Counted from the first letter of the stretch, positions 1 to 8,621 are shown. The stretch is 64,000 bases of DNA from an uncultured Desulfovibrio sp. (GCA_934546745.1 CAKTDV010000005.1:95148-159147); one strand, 5' to 3'. Program-made: numbers and translations. Notes: generated by a model not told the origin, from the letters alone.

Positions 1-273
1 GCTCATTTCCCGATCCAGCGTCTCGCGGGCGATACGCCCGGCTTCGTTGACGGCCGCCACGATGAGATCCTGCACCATTTCCACATCGCCGCCTTCCAGC
101 GCCTTGGGATCAATGGTCAGCGATCGCAGCTCCTGCTTGCCGCTCACCACGGCCCGGACCATGCCGCCGCCGCTGGAGGCCTCATATTCGCGTTCATTCA
201 GTTCCTGCTGCAATTTGGCAAGTTTGTTCTGCATGACCTGCGCCTGACGCAGGATGTCGTTCATGTTGCGCAT
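1..273 (-). CDS. ybaB: YbaB/EbfC nucleoid-associated protein (3' end cut by window)
   Basis: Small DNA-binding protein of the YbaB/EbfC family. These proteins form tweezer-like dimers, bind the nucleoid, and are usually encoded just after dnaX. The visible 91 residues begin MRNMNDILRQAQ and carry the family pattern: a long N-terminal helix rich in Gln/Leu/Lys, then the SSGGGMVRAVVSGK strand region and the IDPKALEGGD segment. The ATG at 273 is chosen because AAGGAG lies 8 nt upstream; an internal ATG at 264 lacks comparable spacing. The family is normally about 100-110 residues, so only the last few are missing beyond base 1. It follows dnaX after a 74-bp gap on the same strand, the usual dnaX-ybaB(-recR) order. 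Confidence 0.93.
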   Translation of the reverse strand, partial: MRNMNDILRQAQVMQNKLAKLQQELNEREYEASSGGGMVRAVVSGKQELRSLTIDPKALEGGDVEMVQDLIVAAVNEAGRIARETLDREMS

Positions 274-347
274 GGGAGTATCTCCTTGGCTGTGTTTGCA
301 AAATAAGAAGCTGCCGCCCCGCTGTCACACGATCCCTGTAAACCGCC

Positions 348-2084
348 CTATCCCTGCCGCGGGCGGCACTGTTCAATATGGCCGTCAAAGATGGTCAGAC
401 ATTCCCGCACGTCAGGGTGCCGCGCACATTCCTCCAGCAGCTCCGCTTCCGTGCGCGCGGGCCGCGGCGTCGCAATCTCAAGGCGCGTATCGCCCGCGCC
501 GTAGGCCGCAAGGGCTTTTTCCAGCAGGGAGCGCTGCCGCTCCACCTGATGCAGCAGGGTTTCGCTGTGCGGAATCAGCGTCAGGCGCGCGCCCTCCCAG
601 CTGGCGGACAACTGCCGCAGCACATGCTGCGAGGGAGCTTCCCCGCCCTGAGCCGCGGTTTCCGCGCAAAAGGCGCGGAACGCCTCCCAGTTCCGGGGAG
701 GCGGCTCCGCCGGGGAAGTCCGGGGCTCCGGCACGGCGGCCTCCCGGCCCGTGCCACCCTCATGCGGCGGAGATGCGGACGGCACGGGAAGCGGATCCAC
801 CGGAGGTGGTTCCTCCGCCAGGGTCTGTGTCTGGATCGGGACAGGGGCCTGACCAGAATCCTGAACAGGGGGCGGCGTCGGGGTTGGGATCTGGGCCTGC
901 GGGGCCTGTATCAGAGGCTGGACGGACTGCCCGAACGCGGACGGCGCGGATTGGGGTGGCTGGCCGGGAACGAGATTCTCCAGCGGCAGCAGCCGCGGCA
1001 GCAACGCCATGTTCAGCAGCAGCAACTCCAGCGCCGTCGCCGGATCGGGATTCTGGATAATGCTCCGCTGGGATTCCAGCGTCATCTGCCACGCCGCATG
1101 GAGATGCCCCGGCGTAAAGCGCGGGGACAGCCCCTGCCACAGGGCGGCCTCGTCCTCGGGCAGGTTGAGGTGCGGCGTGATACCAGGGCCGCCCTGCCGC
1201 AACAGAAACAAATCGCGCAGGCGCTGCGAGAGCTCCCGCACGAAAAAGCCCACATCAACGCCGCGTTGCAGCAGGGTACGGCAAAGCGCCGTCAGGGCGG
1301 CACAGTCGCCCCCCAGCACAGCCTCGAAAAGCGCCTGGAACATCTCCAGACCGGCCAGCCCCAGCACCTGCCTGGTCGTGTCCGCCGTAAGGCGTTCGCC
1401 GCCCAGGGCCAGCACCTGATCCAGCAGCGACATGCTGTCGCGCACACTGCCAGCGGCGCGGCGCGCGAGGATGCGCACGGCACCTTCCTCAAATTCCAGC
1501 CCTTCGCGTCGCAGCACACCGGTCAGGTGCGCGGCAAGCGCCTCCTCAGACAGGTGGCGAAAAACAAGGTGCTGGCAGCGGCTGACAATGGTAATGGGAA
1601 ACTTGTGCGCTTCCGTCGTGGCGAAGATGAAGACCACGCGGGCGGGGGGTTCCTCCAGGGTCTTGAGCAGGGCGTTGAAGGCGCTGCGGGAAAGCATGTG
1701 GGCTTCGTCAATGATGAAGACCTTGTAGCGTCCCTCCATCGGCGCGTAGCCGATGGTCTCGCGCAGGGCGCGGGCGTCCTCGACGCTGTTGTTGGACGCG
1801 CCGTCGATTTCCGCCACATCCACATGGGAACCCTGCGTGATCTTGCGGCACTGGGCGCATTCGTTGCAGGGTTCCGCCGTGGGGGCGTGTTCACAGTTGA
1901 GCGCCTTGGCGAAAATACGCGCCAGGGTGGTCTTGCCTACGCCGCGCGTCCCGCTGAAGAGATAGGCGGCCGCGACCCTGTCTCCGGCGGAAGCGCGGGA
2001 AAGGACGGTCTTGACCATATCCTGCCCCGCGACCTCGGCAAACGTCTGGGGACGGTAGCGGGCGGCAAGGGAAAGCGCTTTCAT
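348..2084 (-). CDS. dnaX: DNA polymerase III subunit gamma/tau
   Basis: Clamp-loader ATPase that loads the beta sliding clamp and organises the replicative polymerase. The 578-residue protein has Walker A GTRGVGKTT at residues 45-53, the zinc module cysteines C64, C73, C76 and C79, and Walker B DEAH at 126-129. A Pro/Gln/Thr-rich linker (about 390-470) is followed by a tau-like C-terminal domain. The ATG at 2084 is preferred over the longer reading because GGAGGAG sits directly upstream and MKALSLAARYRPQTF is the canonical DnaX start. No clear programmed-frameshift slippery site was seen. It is followed by ybaB on the same strand. Confidence 0.95.
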   Translation of the reverse strand: MKALSLAARYRPQTFAEVAGQDMVKTVLSRASAGDRVAAAYLFSGTRGVGKTTLARIFAKALNCEHAPTAEPCNECAQCRKITQGSHVDVAEIDGASNNSVEDARALRETIGYAPMEGRYKVFIIDEAHMLSRSAFNALLKTLEEPPARVVFIFATTEAHKFPITIVSRCQHLVFRHLSEEALAAHLTGVLRREGLEFEEGAVRILARRAAGSVRDSMSLLDQVLALGGERLTADTTRQVLGLAGLEMFQALFEAVLGGDCAALTALCRTLLQRGVDVGFFVRELSQRLRDLFLLRQGGPGITPHLNLPEDEAALWQGLSPRFTPGHLHAAWQMTLESQRSIIQNPDPATALELLLLNMALLPRLLPLENLVPGQPPQSAPSAFGQSVQPLIQAPQAQIPTPTPPPVQDSGQAPVPIQTQTLAEEPPPVDPLPVPSASPPHEGGTGREAAVPEPRTSPAEPPPRNWEAFRAFCAETAAQGGEAPSQHVLRQLSASWEGARLTLIPHSETLLHQVERQRSLLEKALAAYGAGDTRLEIATPRPARTEAELLEECARHPDVRECLTIFDGHIEQCRPRQG

Positions 2085-2226
2085 ACTCCTCCGCTGTGAC
2101 CGCTTGGGGACGGGGCGGCCCCGGCCGGGCGATATCCGGCGGGAGGCGCTCAACACCGTCCCCGGCGGAAACGCCTCCTCCGCCGACGGAGCGGAAGGGA
2201 GGCCGTTCCCACCGGGACGGCGCGCA

Positions 2227-3147
2227 TCAGAACGTGTAATGGGACAGCCAGGAGGCGTACTTGGGATTCCGCCCTTTCACGACCTCGAAAAAGGCCCGCT
2301 GCAGCTGTTTGGTCACGGGGCCCGCATGGCCCGCGCCGATCTGGCGGCGATCCACTTCGCGGATGGGCGTCAGTTCGGCCGCCGTACCGGTGAAGAAGGC
2401 TTCGTCCGCAATATAGAGCTCGTCGCGGGTGAAGAGCTGTTCCTCCACCGTAAAGCCGAGATCGCGCGCCACCTGAATGATGGATTCGCGCGTGATGCCG
2501 CCCAGGACGGAGGTCAGCGGCGGCGTCTTGATGACGCCGTTGCGCACCACGAAGATATTCTCGCCGGACGCCTCGGCAACGAACCCGGCCGTATCCAGCA
2601 TGACGGCCTCGTCGTAGCCCTCTTCCTTGACCTCGCATTTGGCCAGAATGGAGTTCACATAGTTGCCGGCGGCCTTCGATTTGCTCATATGGGTGTTGAC
2701 ATGCATACGGGCAAAGGAGCTTGTCTTGGCGCGAATGCCCCGTTCCAGCGCCTCGGGGCCGAGATAGGCCCCCCACGGCCACACGGCGATGATGGTGTTC
2801 ACGGGATTCTCGCCGGGGTGCACGCCCATTTCCCCCAGTCCCACAAAGGAAAGCGGGCGGATATAGCCTTCGGCCAACCTGTTGGCCTTGAGCGTCTCAA
2901 TGATGCCTTCGGCAATCTGTTCTGCCGTGAAGGGAATGTTCAGGCGCAGAATTTTCCCGGAATTGATCAGGCGTTGCGCGTGTTCCGGCAGGCGAAACAC
3001 GGCGGAGGTACCGTCCTCACACCGGTAGGTGCGTATGCCTTCAAAGACGGCGCTGCCGTAGTGGAGCGCGTGGGTAAGCACATGCACCTGGGCGTCTTTC
3101 CAGGGCACGAGTTTGCCGTCAAACCAGATGAATTCCGTCGTTTGCAT
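2227..3147 (-). CDS. ilvE: Branched-chain amino acid aminotransferase
   Basis: PLP-dependent class IV aminotransferase interconverting Leu/Ile/Val and their 2-oxo acids in the cytoplasm. At 306 residues it has the family length. Hallmarks are the N-terminal FDGKLVPWKDA segment, the HYGSAVFEGIR substrate-loop region, the SKSKAAGNY motif whose K158 should carry PLP, the GYDEAVMLD strand, and EASGENIF. The ATG at 3147 has GAGGA five bases upstream. The gene is divergent from the hydantoinase-like gene at 3310, so the 162-bp gap between them should hold both promoters. Confidence 0.95.
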   Translation of the reverse strand: MQTTEFIWFDGKLVPWKDAQVHVLTHALHYGSAVFEGIRTYRCEDGTSAVFRLPEHAQRLINSGKILRLNIPFTAEQIAEGIIETLKANRLAEGYIRPLSFVGLGEMGVHPGENPVNTIIAVWPWGAYLGPEALERGIRAKTSSFARMHVNTHMSKSKAAGNYVNSILAKCEVKEEGYDEAVMLDTAGFVAEASGENIFVVRNGVIKTPPLTSVLGGITRESIIQVARDLGFTVEEQLFTRDELYIADEAFFTGTAAELTPIREVDRRQIGAGHAGPVTKQLQRAFFEVVKGRNPKYASWLSHYTF

Positions 3148-3309
3148 GGTTGTCCTCTTTTCCTCTGCCTCGTGGGCGAACTAGGGCGCGCGTCCAACGC
3201 CGGGCACGCAGGAGGAAAAATTACTGGAAAGCGCGCCGCATGGCAAGGGGCGGGGCGTCTTGCCGTACCGCCCGGAAAGAGGCTACTAACAGGGCATCGG
3301 AGGTGTATC

Positions 3310-5085
3310 ATGGCACATGGATCATCCGCGCCCGTCGTGACGGGGCCCGTTCTGGGGATTGACGCGGGCGGCACCCATACCGACGCGGTGCTCTGCGGGC
3401 CACGAGGCGTCGTGGCCGCCGCCAAGGCCCCCACCAATCATGACGATCTGCCCGCGTCCGTGCGGGCCGCGCTGGCTGGCCTGCGCAACGCCCTGCGCGC
3501 GCGGGGCGGCGGCGCGGAAGCCCTGCTGGAACGGGTGGAACGCGTCGGCCTCGGTTCGACGCTGGCCGTCAACGCCCTGGTGCAGGGCAGGGCCGATCGC
3601 GTGGGATTGGCGCTCAGCGCCGGGCCGGGACTTGATCCGCGCCGCTTCGCCATCGGCGATCATGTCTGTGTGACGCCGGGCGGTCTGGATCACCGCGGCG
3701 TGGAGGTTTCCCCCCTGCGCACGGACGATCTGGCGGCCGCCCTGCCCCACTGGAAGAAGGAAGGCGTGACCGCCGTGGCCTGCGTGGGGAAATTCTCACC
3801 GCGTAACCCGGCGCACGAACAGGCGCTGGCGGACGTGGTGAACGCCGCGGGACTCCCCCCGGTGACGGGACACGCTCTGTCCGGACAACTCAATTTTCCC
3901 CGCCGCGTTGCGACGGCCTATTACAACGCGGCGGTGCGACGCCTTCTGGGCGCGTTTCTCGACGCCGTGGAGCGGGCGCTGGATCGCGACGGCATCCGCG
4001 CCCCCGTCTTCCTGCTCAAGGCTGACGGCGGATCCCTGCCCGCCGCCGCCGCGCGGCGGGAACCCGTACAATCCATCCTGTCCGGCCCGGCCGCCAGCGT
4101 CATGGGCGTGGCCGCCCTCCATGCCGCGTTGCGTGACGACGACGCCTCCCTGCTGCTGGACGTGGGCGGCACCACGACGGACATCGCCCTCTACGCCCAC
4201 GGCTCTCCGGTGCTCGATCGCGACGGCATGATCATTGACGGACGGCGCACACTGGTACGGGCGCTGGCGACCCTCTCCATCGGGGTGGGCGGCGATTCCC
4301 GCCTGACGCCCCGCCCCGACGGCGGTATCGACGTGGGCCCCCTGCGCGACGGCCCTGCCCGCGCCTTCGGCGGCCCGCGCCCGACCCTGCTGGACGCCCT
4401 CAACGTGCACGCCCTCCGGTACAACGGCGATCGCGCCGGAGACGCCCATGCCTCGCTGGAAGCCATGACGGCCCTTGCCGCCCCTCTGGGCCTTGCGCCG
4501 GAAGAGGCGGCCCGGCGCGCCGTGGAGAATGGCCTTGCACGTATCGCCGGCGCCGCGGCCTCCCTGCTGGAAAGGGTCAACGCCCGCCCCGTCTATACGC
4601 TGGCGGCCCTGAAGGGCCTGCGCGCCCTTGCGCCGCGCAGGGCGTGGGTGGTGGGCGGGCCCGCCGCCATGCTGCGCCCCCTGCTGGAAAACGCGCTGGG
4701 CATACCCGCGCAATGCCCTGATCACGCGGATGTGGCCAATGCCGTGGGAGCGGCCCTGGCCCTGCCCACAGCCACCCTGGACGTGTACGCCACCGTGACG
4801 GCCGACAGCCGCCGCCGTCTGCTGCACGCGCCCGCGCTGGATGTCTGCGAGGCCCTGCCGCCCGGCGCCACCCTGCAACGCGTTGCCGACCGCGCGCTGG
4901 AACTGCTGCGGGAGGCCATGCTGCGGGACGATCCCGACGGGGATCCCGCCGTGGAAGTGCTGGAAGCCAGCGAGTTCGCCACGCTGGAAGACGGCCGGGG
5001 CGCGCGCGATCTGCGGATCTGCTGCCAGGCCGTGCCCCGCATCGCCCGCATGGATTCCGGGGAGATCACGGCTCCCGACAGCTGA
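3310..5085 (+). CDS. Hydantoinase/oxoprolinase family protein (HyuA-like)
   Basis: Member of the HyuA/acetone-carboxylase-beta ATPase superfamily, which activates hydantoins, 5-oxoproline or ketones with ATP. The 591-residue protein shows two actin/hexokinase-like phosphate loops: GIDAGGTHTDAVL (about residues 16-28) and DVGGTTTDIAL (about 283-293). NAVGAALAL lies near the C-terminus. It is shorter than typical HyuA (roughly 680 residues), and no HyuB-like partner is adjacent, so the substrate is unknown. An upstream in-frame extension was discarded because GGAGG lies 6 nt before the ATG at 3310. Cytoplasmic; probably monocistronic, with azlC starting 113 bp downstream. Confidence 0.85.
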   Translation: MAHGSSAPVVTGPVLGIDAGGTHTDAVLCGPRGVVAAAKAPTNHDDLPASVRAALAGLRNALRARGGGAEALLERVERVGLGSTLAVNALVQGRADRVGLALSAGPGLDPRRFAIGDHVCVTPGGLDHRGVEVSPLRTDDLAAALPHWKKEGVTAVACVGKFSPRNPAHEQALADVVNAAGLPPVTGHALSGQLNFPRRVATAYYNAAVRRLLGAFLDAVERALDRDGIRAPVFLLKADGGSLPAAAARREPVQSILSGPAASVMGVAALHAALRDDDASLLLDVGGTTTDIALYAHGSPVLDRDGMIIDGRRTLVRALATLSIGVGGDSRLTPRPDGGIDVGPLRDGPARAFGGPRPTLLDALNVHALRYNGDRAGDAHASLEAMTALAAPLGLAPEEAARRAVENGLARIAGAAASLLERVNARPVYTLAALKGLRALAPRRAWVVGGPAAMLRPLLENALGIPAQCPDHADVANAVGAALALPTATLDVYATVTADSRRRLLHAPALDVCEALPPGATLQRVADRALELLREAMLRDDPDGDPAVEVLEASEFATLEDGRGARDLRICCQAVPRIARMDSGEITAPDS

Positions 5086-5129
5086 GGCGGCGGGAAGGGA
5101 CTTGCCCGCCGCCGGGGAAAGGCGTATTC

Positions 5130-5158
5130 TTGAAGTTTGCGCCGACGCTCCCTATTGG
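5130..5158 (+). promoter_or_regulatory. Candidate sigma-70 promoter for azlCD
   Basis: TTGAAG at 5130-5135 and TATTGG at 5153-5158 are separated by 17 bp and lie about 40 bp before the azlC start. The neighbouring GCTCCC/GGGAGC inverted repeat (around 5149-5164) could be an operator or an RNA hairpin. Assignment is by consensus match only. Confidence 0.35.
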
Positions 5159-5198
5159 GAGCGCTCCCGTTTTCCATCGCCGCTTTTCCGGAGGTATC

Positions 5199-5966
5199 AT
5201 GTCGCACCTCGCCGAAACCGGGAACACGCCGCAGGCCGCGCCTTCGCCCGTTCTGGATGGCGCGCGGCGCGCCCTGCCCATCGTCCTTGGCTATGTCCCC
5301 GTCGCCTTCGCGTTCGGCGTGCTGGCCGTCAAAAGCCAGATTCCGCCCTCGCTGGCCATCGCCATGTCCGTCCTGATCTTTGCCGGTTCCGGCCAGTTCG
5401 TGCTGGCCGCGCTCTGGGGGGCGGGGGTGGGCGCGCTGTCCGTGATCGCCGCCGTTTTTGTGGTCAACCTGCGGCATCTGCTCATGTCAGCGGCCATCGC
5501 GCCGTACCTGTCCCCCCTGCCCCGCTGGCAGCGGGCGCTCTTCGGCTTTGAGATGACGGACGAGACCTTCGGCGTCCACATCACCGCCTTTCAGCGCGGC
5601 TGGAAGCTGGCGGCGGCGACGCTCTTCACCTGCAATGTCACGGCCCAGCTTTCCTGGATCGCCGGTACGGCCCTGGGCGCGTTCTGCGGCGGCCTGATTG
5701 CCGACGTGAAGCCACTGGGGCTGGATTACGCCCTGACGGCCATGTTTCTGGCACTGGTCGTGCCCCAGTGTTCCAGCCGCCTGCATCTGATCACGGGCAT
5801 CTTTGCCGCCGTGCTTTCACTGGGCTTCAAGGTGGCGGGCATGGGCCAGTGGAACGCGGTGGCCGCCACCCTTGCGGCGGCCACGGCGGGCACGTTCCTC
5901 TTTCTGCGGCAGGCGCGCCGCGAGGGACGCGCGCGGGAGGAAGCGGATGCGGGAGGCACGGCATGA
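5199..5966 (+). CDS. azlC: AzlC family branched-chain amino acid exporter, large subunit
   Basis: Large membrane subunit of the AzlCD (BrnFE-like) exporter, which moves branched-chain amino acids or analogues out of the cell. The 255-residue protein has several hydrophobic segments and the family signatures FAFGVLAV, FAGSGQFVLAAL (about residues 63-74) and the VNLRHLLMSAAIAPYL region. The ATG at 5199 follows GGAGG by 4 nt; a longer upstream reading lacks a ribosome-binding site. Its TGA overlaps the azlD ATG (ATGA), indicating translational coupling. Confidence 0.93.
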   Translation: MSHLAETGNTPQAAPSPVLDGARRALPIVLGYVPVAFAFGVLAVKSQIPPSLAIAMSVLIFAGSGQFVLAALWGAGVGALSVIAAVFVVNLRHLLMSAAIAPYLSPLPRWQRALFGFEMTDETFGVHITAFQRGWKLAAATLFTCNVTAQLSWIAGTALGAFCGGLIADVKPLGLDYALTAMFLALVVPQCSSRLHLITGIFAAVLSLGFKVAGMGQWNAVAATLAAATAGTFLFLRQARREGRAREEADAGGTA

Positions 5967-6307
5967 ACTGGGCGACGCACCATGCGGAACTGATCTTCTG
6001 TATTGTAGGATGTATGCTGGTGACGGCCATTCCGCGCCTGGGACCGGTCATGTTCCTGCGGGCGGACAGCCTGCCTCCGGCGCTGCGGCACTGGCTTTCC
6101 TTCGTGCCCGTCTCCGTCATGGCCGCGCTGCTGGGGCAGGACATTTTCTTCTATGACGGCGACTTTTCCCTGTCCTGGACCAATCTCTATCTGGTGGCCG
6201 CCGCGCCCTCTCTGCTGGTGGCCTGGCGCACGCGCAGTTTTTTCGGAACCATTGCCGTGGCCATGGGCTTCGTGGCCGCCGGACGCGCCCTTGGGATCTG
6301 GCAATGA
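5963..6307 (+). CDS. azlD: AzlD family branched-chain amino acid transport subunit
   Basis: Small partner subunit of the AzlC exporter. At 114 residues and with about four hydrophobic segments it matches AzlD, including the early AIPRLGPVMF stretch, VSVMAALLGQDIFF in the middle and a C-terminal VAMGFVAAGRAL helix. The start overlaps the azlC stop by 4 nt, and its own TGA overlaps the next ATG at 6304, so azlC, azlD and the DUF4911 gene form one tightly coupled operon. Confidence 0.92.
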   Translation: MNWATHHAELIFCIVGCMLVTAIPRLGPVMFLRADSLPPALRHWLSFVPVSVMAALLGQDIFFYDGDFSLSWTNLYLVAAAPSLLVAWRTRSFFGTIAVAMGFVAAGRALGIWQ

Positions 6308-6651
6308 GTGACAGCCGCACCGCCACCCCACCGGCCCTGCGGCGATGCCGCCCGCGCCCGGTGTGCTCCCTGCCCGTTCCCCACGCCTGCGTCTGTCTGC
6401 TGGTACGCCTTGAGGCCAGGCACACGGCCCTGTTCCGTTTTCTGCTGGAAGCTTACGGCCATGTGGCGTCCTTCTCGGTACTGGAACCGAAAACGGCCCT
6501 GCTGAAGGTGATCTTTTCGCCGCATGGCGAACGGCAGGCGCGCCGGGCGCTGGAGGAAATCGGCCAGAGCCTTCCGCTGGAAATTCTGGAATGGCCCCTG
6601 TCGCGGGCGGCGGCGCCCGGGGAGCGGGCCTACCGCGAAAGGGAATTTTGA
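6304..6651 (+). CDS. DUF4911-like small protein
   Basis: A 115-residue soluble protein translationally coupled (ATGA) to azlD. A Pro/Arg-rich N-terminus is followed by a compact domain (about residues 28-95) with the pattern VRLEARHTALFRFLLEAYG, then SVLEPKTALLKVIF and a helix RQARRALEEIG. This resembles the small DUF4911 domain common in Deltaproteobacteria, whose function is unknown. The assignment rests on recalled family pattern, not a search. The stop TGA overlaps an ATG (TGATG) that opens a 33-codon reading frame to 6752. Confidence 0.7.
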   Translation: MSDSRTATPPALRRCRPRPVCSLPVPHACVCLLVRLEARHTALFRFLLEAYGHVASFSVLEPKTALLKVIFSPHGERQARRALEEIGQSLPLEILEWPLSRAAAPGERAYREREF

Positions 6652-6701
6652 TGTTTCCATCCACGGTCACCCCATCCGCCGGCCGGCACCGCACCCGACG
6701 G
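6651..6701 (+). repeat. Dispersed ~51-bp repeat, copy A
   Basis: A 51-bp stretch beginning ATGTTTCCATCCAC and ending CCGACGG. It matches 62797-62848 with one indel and scattered substitutions. Here it directly abuts the stop codon of the DUF4911-like gene and opens a short frame (MFPSTVTPSAGRHR..., 33 codons, containing CPVC) that ends at 6752 inside the leader hairpin of the next gene. Whether it is translated is unknown. Confidence 0.45.
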
Positions 6702-6728
6702 AAAAGGTTTTCACCGGATTGTCCGGTA

Positions 6729-6788
6729 TGTCAGAAAGAGCTTACCCCCTGAAGGGGAAGGTTTCCGGCCACAAAGGAATTTTTGATG
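6729..6788 (+). promoter_or_regulatory. Recurrent structured 5' leader, copy L1 (before DUF4037 gene)
   Basis: From TGTCAG at 6729 to the ATG at 6786. It contains a CCCC-TGAA-GGGG hairpin (6746-6757), a second short GG...CC element around 6760-6770, and ACAAAGGAATTTTTGATG with the Shine-Dalgarno at 6773-6778. The same order of elements occurs at 18772, 19463, 28798 (minus) and 63440. Confidence 0.6.
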
Positions 6789-7721
6789 AAAGGTCTGGAG
6801 CTGTCGCGCGCCTATTACGAATACTGCGCGCCCCTGTTACAAGAGCGCATCCCCGATGTCATGGCGCGGGCGGCCGCGGGTCTGGTTGGCGAGGGATCGG
6901 AATGTTTCGGCTGTGACGACGAAATTTCCCGCGATCACGACTGGGGCCCCGCCTTTTGCCTCTGGCTTCCCCGTTCCGCCGCCAGCGCCGACCTGCCGCG
7001 CATCGAGGCGGCTCTGGCGGATCTGCCAGACACCTTCGCGGGCTATCCCTCCCGTATGCGCAAAGAGCGGCGCATGGGGCGCGTCGGCCCCCTCCCCATC
7101 GAAAGTTTCTACGGGTTTTTTCTCGGTTCCGAACATCCGCCCAGCACCTGGCGGGAGTGGCTTGCCATACCGGAATACCATCTGGCCGCCTGCACCAACG
7201 GTGCCGTCTTTCATGACGCCCCCGGCGAATTCTCACGGTGGCGCGCCCTCCTGCTGGACTATTACCCGGAGGACGTCCGTCTGCAAAAAATCGCATCCCG
7301 CTGCATGCGCATGGCGCAGGCCGGACAGTACAACCTGCCCCGCTGCCTTGCCCGCGGCGAAGCCGGAGCCGCCATGCTCGCCGCCGCCCGCTTCGGCGAG
7401 GCGGCTCTGTCCATGGTGTATCTTCTGAACCGCCGCTACATGCCCTTCTACAAATGGGCCGTGCGGCTGGTCGCGGATCTGCCCGTGCTGGGGGCGGAAG
7501 CCGCAGCGCTGATGTCCTCCCTTGCCGCCCACCCCCTGCGCGGCCCGGAAGACGCCGGCGTCGCCGAATGCGTGGAAGCCTTCTGCGCCAGTGTCGCCCG
7601 GACGCTGCGGCAACGGGGCATCTCTCCCCTGGACGATCCCTGGCTCTGGGCCCACGGCCCCCATGTCCTCAGCCATGTGCGGGACGAGGAACTCCGCCGC
7701 CGGGATTTGCTGAAAGGCTAA
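6786..7721 (+). CDS. DUF4037 domain protein (nucleotidyltransferase-like)
   Basis: Cytoplasmic protein of 311 residues matching the DUF4037 family over its full length. The N-terminal block GLVGEGSECFGCDDEISRDHDWGP (about residues 32-55) resembles a nucleotidyltransferase metal-binding patch with clustered Asp/Glu. It is followed by the EWLAIPEYHLA, EFSRWRALLLDYYPEDVRLQKIA and MAQAGQYNLPRCL blocks typical of the family. Substrate unknown; related proteins are annotated only by domain. The ATG at 6786 is used rather than the TTG just before it, because AAAGGA is spaced 7 nt. Expression is probably set by leader copy L1. Confidence 0.88.
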   Translation: MKGLELSRAYYEYCAPLLQERIPDVMARAAAGLVGEGSECFGCDDEISRDHDWGPAFCLWLPRSAASADLPRIEAALADLPDTFAGYPSRMRKERRMGRVGPLPIESFYGFFLGSEHPPSTWREWLAIPEYHLAACTNGAVFHDAPGEFSRWRALLLDYYPEDVRLQKIASRCMRMAQAGQYNLPRCLARGEAGAAMLAAARFGEAALSMVYLLNRRYMPFYKWAVRLVADLPVLGAEAAALMSSLAAHPLRGPEDAGVAECVEAFCASVARTLRQRGISPLDDPWLWAHGPHVLSHVRDEELRRRDLLKG

Positions 7722-7729
7722 ATTTTTCC

Positions 7730-7758
7730 TTGCCAAATCTGGCTCTCTCAACTAAACT
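7730..7758 (+). promoter_or_regulatory. Sigma-70 promoter for rpsB-tsf
   Basis: TTGCCA at 7730-7735 and TAAACT at 7753-7758 with 17-bp spacing, immediately after the DUF4037 gene and about 110 bp before rpsB. Good consensus match, and the expected position for a ribosomal protein operon with an untranslated leader. Confidence 0.6.
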
Positions 7759-7868
7759 CAACCGTTCGTAACAAGCACACTTGGACAGCGGCCCGGGGTG
7801 TCCGCCCTGGGCGGATTGCAGGGTCTGGGTCCGGGTGGAAGAAAACAACCCTCGTGGAGGATCGTATC

Positions 7869-8621
7869 ATGGCGTATGTCAGCATGAAGCAAATGCTGGA
7901 AACAGGCGTGCATTTCGGCCATCAGACGCGCCGCTGGAATCCGAAAATGCGCCCCTATATCTTTGGCGCGCGTAACGGTATCCATATCATTGACCTGCAG
8001 CAGACGGTAAAGCTGTTCCGCATCGCCTACGACAAGGTCGTGGACACCGTGGCCCAGGGCGGCAAGGTGCTGTTCATCGGCACGAAACGCCAGGCGCAGG
8101 AAGCCGTGGCCGCGGAAGCCACCAAGGCCGGCCAGTTCTACGTGGCCAACCGCTGGATGGGCGGTACGCTGACCAACTTCGTGACCATCCAGAAGAGCAT
8201 CGAGCGCCTGAAGAAGCTGGAAGCGATGTTCGCCGACGGCACCATCAACCGTTACCAGAAAAAGGAAAAGCTCCTGCTCGAACGTGAAATGCAGAAGCTG
8301 GAACAGACACTGGGCGGCATCAAGGGCATGGATCGTCTGCCTCAGCTGGCCTTCATCATCGATCCCCACCGCGAAGACATCGCGGTCAAGGAATGCCGCA
8401 AGCTGGGTATTCCGATTGTGGCCGTGACGGATACCAACTGCGATCCCGATGTCATCGATTATATCATCCCCGGCAATGACGACGCCATCCGCGCCATCAA
8501 GCTCTTTGTGACGGCCTTCTCCGAAGCCTGCCAGGAAGGCGCGGCCATGGGCAAGGATGGCCCTGTCGAAAACGCCGAAGAGGCCATGCGGAAGGCCGCC
8601 GAAGCCGCCGAAGCCGAGTAG
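7869..8621 (+). CDS. rpsB: 30S ribosomal protein S2
   Basis: Structural protein of the small ribosomal subunit needed for S1 binding and 30S assembly. The 250-residue product has all S2 hallmarks: MKQMLETGVHFGHQTRRWNP at the N-terminus, IFGARNGIHIIDLQQT, FIGTKRQAQE, NRWMGGTLTNF and IPIVAVTDTNCDPD. The acidic Ala/Glu-rich tail after about residue 228 is common. The ATG at 7869 has GGAGG 8 nt upstream. It is followed by tsf after 177 bp, the near-universal rpsB-tsf order. Confidence 0.98.
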   Translation: MAYVSMKQMLETGVHFGHQTRRWNPKMRPYIFGARNGIHIIDLQQTVKLFRIAYDKVVDTVAQGGKVLFIGTKRQAQEAVAAEATKAGQFYVANRWMGGTLTNFVTIQKSIERLKKLEAMFADGTINRYQKKEKLLLEREMQKLEQTLGGIKGMDRLPQLAFIIDPHREDIAVKECRKLGIPIVAVTDTNCDPDVIDYIIPGNDDAIRAIKLFVTAFSEACQEGAAMGKDGPVENAEEAMRKAAEAAEAE

